A stretch of 64,000 nt of DNA, from NCBI RefSeq assembly GCF_004348675.1, contig NZ_SMKN01000004.1, positions 1-64,000 on the forward strand. Direction: 5' to 3'. Made by a program: the position numbers and the translations under genes. The stretch comes from Micromonospora sp. KC606 (lineage in GTDB: Bacteria; Actinomycetota; Actinomycetes; Mycobacteriales; Micromonosporaceae). The notes beneath the pieces are model-generated. The model worked only from the letters and a program-made list of their open reading frames with translations. It had not been told where the DNA came from and did no database searches. This document shows positions 60,571-64,000 of this stretch, piece after piece (the first letter of the stretch is position 1; each line of letters starts with the position of its first letter).

Positions 60571-62106
60571 CTACCCCTGTTCGCCGGAGGGGGCGGTGAG
60601 GGTTACGCCGAGCCGGGCCGGGACGCCGAAGTTGGGCGTGCCGTCGGCGTTCCAGGTGAACTTCTGCGCCCGGGTGGAGCGGTTCATGTCGCAGCCGCCG
60701 CTGGCGGAGCTGTTGGCGTGGTAGACGATCCAGTCTTCGGTGCCGTCCGGGGACTTGAAGAAGCCGTTGTGGCCGGGTGCGTAGACGCCGTTCGCGTCGT
60801 TGCGTAGGAACACCGGGTTCGGGTGCTTGGTCCAATGCCCCGGGTTCATCGGATCACTGCCGGTGAGGGTCAGCAGGCCGAGCTTGTAGTCGGGTCCCCA
60901 GCAGGCGCTGGCGGAGTAAACGATCATGACCCGTCCGTTGTGGTACAGCGGTTCGGGCCCTTCGTTGACCGGATGGGTCTGCCGCTCCCAGCTCAGCGTC
61001 GGCGAGCTGAGCCGCACCCGGGAGCCGGTCACCGTCCATGGGTTGCTCAGCCGCTGGATGAAGTTGCTCTGCCCGGCACCGGCACCGCCGTACGTACCCA
61101 TCAGATAGAGGTTGCCGTTGGCCTGCAACACGCTGGCGTCCAACTGCCAGTCGTTGCCCAGGTCCGCCTTGAACGTGTAGGGGCCCATCGGGTCGGTGCC
61201 GGCGCTCTCCAGCACGTGCAGGCGCTGCGTCGGGTTGAAGTCGGCCACGTTCTGCCCGGCCACGTAGTACAGGTACCAACGTTGGCCGTTCGGGCCGTTG
61301 AGCAGGTGGAACTCCGGCGCCCACATGTTGCAACAGCCGTTGGCCCGTCCGGCCAGGTTGAACACCACCTGGTCAGCGGCGCCGACCAGGCCGCCGAGCG
61401 TACGCGACCGGCGCATCGTGATCGTCGAGTTCCAGGTCGTCGTGGCCAGGTAGTAGTAGCCGTTGTGGTACTGCAACCACGGGTCGGGCCCGTTCAGCTT
61501 GATCGGGTTCGTGAACGTGTTCGGCGACGGCGTCCCGGTCGGCCCGCCGCCGGCCACGTTGACGAGTTGCCACTGCTGGTTGATGCCGCCGTTGTCGGTG
61601 TACTGCGAAATCCGCGCACCGTCGACGGTGGACCGTTCCCACACGTCGAGCGCCTTGCCGCTGTTCCGGTTGATCAGTTTGACGAAGCCGCCTGTGGTGT
61701 CCAGCACCGAGAACTGCTGGTTCGTTCCGTTCAGGTCGCTCCACTGCACGATGTTGGCGCCGTCGGCCGTGGAGAAGTTGTAGATGTCGAGAACCTTGCC
61801 ACTGTGCCGGGCGCGAAGGCGGTGGTACCCGCCACCGGAGCTGACGAACTGGAACTGTTGGCTCGCCTGGCTGCCACGGGTGGTCTGCACCAGCCCCGCG
61901 CCATCGGCGGTGGATCCCCCACTGATGCTCAACGCGAGACCGCTGTGCCGCGACACGATCTGGTACCAGGCATTCGGATCGATGGTCACCGCGTACGCGT
62001 CGCCGTGGCCCACCACGACGGCCGACGCCACGGCGACGGTGCCGACCACAGCCATTGTGATGGTGCGCCACAACCGCCGACGCCCGACCGCGCCAAGTCT
62101 GCTCAT
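60571..62106 (-). CDS. Secreted GH43 arabinanase/arabinofuranosidase with N-terminal ricin domain
   Basis: Protein of 511 aa. Signal peptide to about residue 39, ricin-type trefoil 42-180 with QxF/QxW repeats (QASQQFQFV, TNQQFSVL, INQQWQLV), a short Pro/Thr linker, then a five-bladed GH43 domain: catalytic base Asp in LNGPDPWLQYHNGYYYL, transition-state Asp in WQLDASVLQANG, acid Glu in PVNEGPEPLYHNG. The CCNMWAPEFHLL and FIQRLSNPWTV blocks fit exo-arabinanase-like subfamilies. It acts on arabinan side chains of pectin. It ends convergently with lysG. Ribosome site GGAAGGA. Confidence 0.88.
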   Translation of the reverse strand: MSRLGAVGRRRLWRTITMAVVGTVAVASAVVVGHGDAYAVTIDPNAWYQIVSRHSGLALSISGGSTADGAGLVQTTRGSQASQQFQFVSSGGGYHRLRARHSGKVLDIYNFSTADGANIVQWSDLNGTNQQFSVLDTTGGFVKLINRNSGKALDVWERSTVDGARISQYTDNGGINQQWQLVNVAGGGPTGTPSPNTFTNPIKLNGPDPWLQYHNGYYYLATTTWNSTITMRRSRTLGGLVGAADQVVFNLAGRANGCCNMWAPEFHLLNGPNGQRWYLYYVAGQNVADFNPTQRLHVLESAGTDPMGPYTFKADLGNDWQLDASVLQANGNLYLMGTYGGAGAGQSNFIQRLSNPWTVTGSRVRLSSPTLSWERQTHPVNEGPEPLYHNGRVMIVYSASACWGPDYKLGLLTLTGSDPMNPGHWTKHPNPVFLRNDANGVYAPGHNGFFKSPDGTEDWIVYHANSSASGGCDMNRSTRAQKFTWNADGTPNFGVPARLGVTLTAPSGEQG

Positions 62107-62151
62107 CAAAGGTTCCTTCCTCCGTAGGGAGAGTTTCGGGCGAAGCATTGA

Positions 62152-62163
62152 GTTAGCGTTAAC
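62152..62163. promoter_or_regulatory. LacI-type operator before the GH43 gene
   Basis: GTTAGCGTTAAC, 5 of 6 pairs, the classic GTTAGCGCTAAC-like operator of arabinose-type LacI regulators, 46 bases upstream of the start. It differs from the GTAASCGYTT sites of the main pectin locus. Confidence 0.5.
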
Positions 62164-62473
62164 AATCAACCGCGGCGTGACGTTGATTCGCTGCGGGTCT
62201 GGCAGGTGCGGAGGCGCCGAAGAGCCGTCTCCGGCTCGCGGGCGCACCGTGACTGACCGGAGGGCCCATGGTGGGCAGGGAGCACCACGGTTCCCGCGAG
62301 ACCGACATCGGGCCGCAGTCTGGCACCGGGATGCAGCGTCGTTGGCGACGCCAACATCCGCGTCCCGCGACGCGAGGTTTTCCTCGGGAGTGTCCATTGG
62401 AGACACCGCGTTCACGGCTGCCCGAAGCCGTGAGCGCGAAAGCCAGTGTTCGAACCTTGTCACGCGTGGCGCC

Positions 62474-62489
62474 CTTGCAACGCTGCAAG
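62474..62489. repeat. Inverted repeat CTTGCA-N4-TGCAAG
   Basis: A 16-nt operator-like palindrome (CTTGCAACGCTGCAAG) stands in the otherwise empty 62,170-62,540 stretch between the GH43 promoter and the LuxR relic. Confidence 0.4.
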
Positions 62490-62538
62490 TAGGATGCAGC
62501 GACACTCCTCACTATGCAAGAGCAGCACCTCGCCGACC

Positions 62539-62930
62539 TCACGGATGGCCGAGCTCGCCCGTGTCGAACCGGAACCCGCCGAGCGGGCGGCGTCTCGACA
62601 GCTGGGCCCGGGCCAGCCCGGCGAGGTGGAAGCGGCGTACCAGGGCCGCCCGGTTGGTGACGCCGACCTCGCTGAACAGGTGGGACGGGTGCATCTCCAG
62701 CGCTCAGCGCGGGGGTTCCCGGCAGACGCGCGGCGGGTGGGTCAAGGGTGGGCGGCGTCGGCGCCGGACCGCAGCCGGGGCTGCCGGCTCCGGTCCAAGA
62801 CGTCCAGCAGCCGAGCCGTCGCCGCGGCCACGGAGTGCGGTTCGCGGCACTGCGTTTCGGACGCCAGCCGCAGTGCCGTGGCGCATTCGGCGGCCGCCAG
62901 GCTCCCGATCGGTCGTCGGAGCGCCTTGAC
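62539..62930 (-). pseudogene. Relic of a large LuxR (LAL-type) regulator
   Basis: Two fragments on the minus strand. The first (about 62930-62742) reads RRPIGSLAAAECATALRLASETQCREPHSVAAATARLLDVLDRSRQPRLRSG, which resembles the helical stretch just before the DNA-binding domain of LAL regulators. The second (about 62703-62539) reads ALEMHPSHLFSEVGVTNRAALVRRFHLAGL, the last helices of a LuxR HTH. Stop codons and a missing middle (PLTPREREV part) separate them. The ATPase region is gone. Confidence 0.5.
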
Positions 62931-62942
62931 GGGACGCCTTGT

Positions 62943-62981
62943 GCGCCGGGGCCGCCGGAACGTGTCCGGCGGCCCCGGCGC
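62943..62981 (-). terminator. Strong hairpin terminator after the MFS gene
   Basis: 17-bp perfect stem (62943-62959 with 62965-62981) and 5-nt loop, 10 bases beyond the stop on the minus strand. Confidence 0.8.
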
Positions 62982-62990
62982 TCGTGGTCA

Positions 62991-64000
62991 TCAGTGGACG
63001 ACGACCGGCGTCCTCGGGTGGCCCCCGGGCTGGTCGTCCAGCAGGTGCGACCGCTCACGCCGGCGGGGCAGGAACGCCGCCGGGATGATCGTCACGAGCG
63101 CCAGCGCGAACGCCACCCAGAACGTCGTGGCGAACGAGTTGGCGGCGAAGTCGAGCCCGCGTTCGATGAGTGACGGGTCGACCGGGAACTGCTGGAGCAG
63201 TTCCGGCCGCTGCTGCGCGGCGATGGCCAGCCCCGCCTCACTGATCGGTTCGCCGCTCGGATCGGTCGCGCCGGGAATCGGCCGGGACCCGTTCAGCTCG
63301 TTGGTGAGGATCACCGACATCACCGCGGCGCCGACGGAGCCGCCGATCTGCTGGAGGATGTTCACCAGCGTGGAGCCGCGAGCCACGTCCTGGCCGCTCA
63401 GCGTCTTCAGCGCCGAGGTCATGATCGGCATCATCGTGCCGCCCATGCCCAGGCCCATCACGAACAGCGAGCCGCAGAGCAGCACGTACGAGGTGTTCGG
63501 GTCGACCTGCGTGAAGGTGAACAGCCCGGCGACGATCAGCAGCAGCGCGAACGGCACCGTCCGGCCGACCGGCACCTTGTCGGCCAGCACCCCGGCGATC
63601 GGCATGGTCACCATCGCGCCGATACCCTGCGGCGCCATCAGCAGGCCGGCGGCCAGGGTGGACTCGCCGCGCACCTGCAGGAAGTAGCTCGGGAACAGCA
63701 GGCCGGCGCCCATGAAGGCGATGATGAAGACGAACATGGTCACTGCCGCGACGGTCAGCCTGCGGTTGCGGAACAGTCGCAGGTCCAGCAGTGGGTGCTG
63801 CGGCTTGAAGGAGTAGACGACGAACGCCAGTACCAGCGCGGCGCCGATCAGCATGGGCGCCCAGACCGTCGGGTCGGCGAAGGTGCCGGTCTCCGGCAGC
63901 GAGGAGACGCCGTAGAGGAACAGGGCGAGCCCCGGCGAGAGCATCAGCATGCCGAGGAAGTCGAACGACTCCGACGGCTCGGGGTTGTCCTTCGGCAGGG
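62991..64000 (-). CDS. DHA2-type MFS drug exporter, C-terminal part (cut by window edge)
   Basis: Partial: about 336 codons, with the start outside the window. The visible part shows eight or so TM helices of the 14-TM EmrB/QacA family: PSESFDFLGMLMLSPGLALFLYGV, FKPQHPLLDLRLFRNRRLTVAAVTMFVFIIAFMG, SYFLQVRGESTLAAGLLMAPQGIGAMVTMPIAGVLADKV and MPIMTSALKTLSGQDVARGSTLVNILQQIGGSVGAAVMSVIL. It exports drugs or toxic metabolites by proton antiport. The last TM helix is followed by a short basic tail and a strong terminator. Confidence 0.92.
   Translation of the reverse strand, partial: LPKDNPEPSESFDFLGMLMLSPGLALFLYGVSSLPETGTFADPTVWAPMLIGAALVLAFVVYSFKPQHPLLDLRLFRNRRLTVAAVTMFVFIIAFMGAGLLFPSYFLQVRGESTLAAGLLMAPQGIGAMVTMPIAGVLADKVPVGRTVPFALLLIVAGLFTFTQVDPNTSYVLLCGSLFVMGLGMGGTMMPIMTSALKTLSGQDVARGSTLVNILQQIGGSVGAAVMSVILTNELNGSRPIPGATDPSGEPISEAGLAIAAQQRPELLQQFPVDPSLIERGLDFAANSFATTFWVAFALALVTIIPAAFLPRRRERSHLLDDQPGGHPRTPVVVH

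Overview
The window is a very GC-rich stretch of actinobacterial chromosome. The gene content (actinomycete NRPS genes, DesK/NarL-type two-component systems, Tat- and lipoprotein-exported sugar-binding proteins, CBM2/ricin-type secreted polysaccharidases, a B12-riboswitch-controlled class I ribonucleotide reductase) suggests a filamentous soil actinomycete. Micromonosporaceae (Micromonospora-like) is my best guess; that is inference from gene style, not from a marker gene. I saw no rRNA, tRNA, CRISPR array or insertion sequence.

Layout. (1) 1-12,436: the edge of a non-ribosomal peptide cluster. It holds a cut-off AMP-forming ligase, a one-module NRPS (C-A-T-TE) fused in one polypeptide to a 12-TM MFS exporter, a divergent protein of two tandem condensation domains, and a UvrA-like ABC protein of the self-resistance type, followed by a VOC (glyoxalase/bleomycin-resistance fold) protein and an AraC regulator. 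The A-domain code reads close to aspartate, and the thioesterase has Cys where Ser is usual. (2) 12,477-20,269: an ArsR/SRPBCC stress operon with a striking twin operator, an FtsX-type ABC exporter divergent from a histidine kinase/response regulator pair, and a methyltransferase. (3) 20,732-38,602: a pectin rhamnogalacturonan-I (RG-I) utilisation locus. It holds GH53 galactanase, a PaaX-type regulator, a YesOPQ-like sugar importer with a YesL/DUF624 protein, a PL26-type exo-RG lyase, a DUF2264 protein, a LacI regulator, a second LplABC/YtcQ-type importer and a 2-hydroxyacid dehydrogenase. The LacI-type operators I can see share a GTAASCGYTT-like core and point to one regulon. (4) 38,603-40,126: a sulfotransferase beside a broken Dyp-type peroxidase fragment.

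(5) 40,127-48,934: a cobalt importer (cbiMNQO) and ribonucleotide reductase nrdAB, transcribed divergently, each behind its own cobalamin riboswitch. nrdAB also has two NrdR-box-like sites 32 bp apart over a predicted promoter. A second two-component system follows a strong terminator. (6) 48,935-55,831: a DUF6223 membrane protein, a lipoprotein, a MerR regulator divergent from an unusual FMN-reductase/erythromycin-esterase-like fusion, a small membrane protein and an orphan cytochrome oxidase subunit I. (7) 55,922-62,163: a second secreted pectin group: CE12 rhamnogalacturonan acetylesterase with CBM2, an SGNH esterase with ricin domain, and a GH43 arabinanase with ricin domain. A LysE exporter/LysG regulator pair sits inside it. 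(8) 62,539-64,000: remains of a large LuxR regulator and the C-terminal part of a DHA2-type drug exporter that runs off the window.

How the parts work together: CE12, GH53, GH43 and the exo-lyase would deacetylate and trim RG-I outside the cell, and the two importers would take up the oligosaccharides. Neither importer has its own ATPase, so a shared MsmX/MsiK-type ATPase elsewhere is needed. The DUF2264 protein, which has no signal peptide, is the best local candidate for splitting the imported unsaturated disaccharide. All functions are assigned from sequence motifs read by eye; no database search was run.
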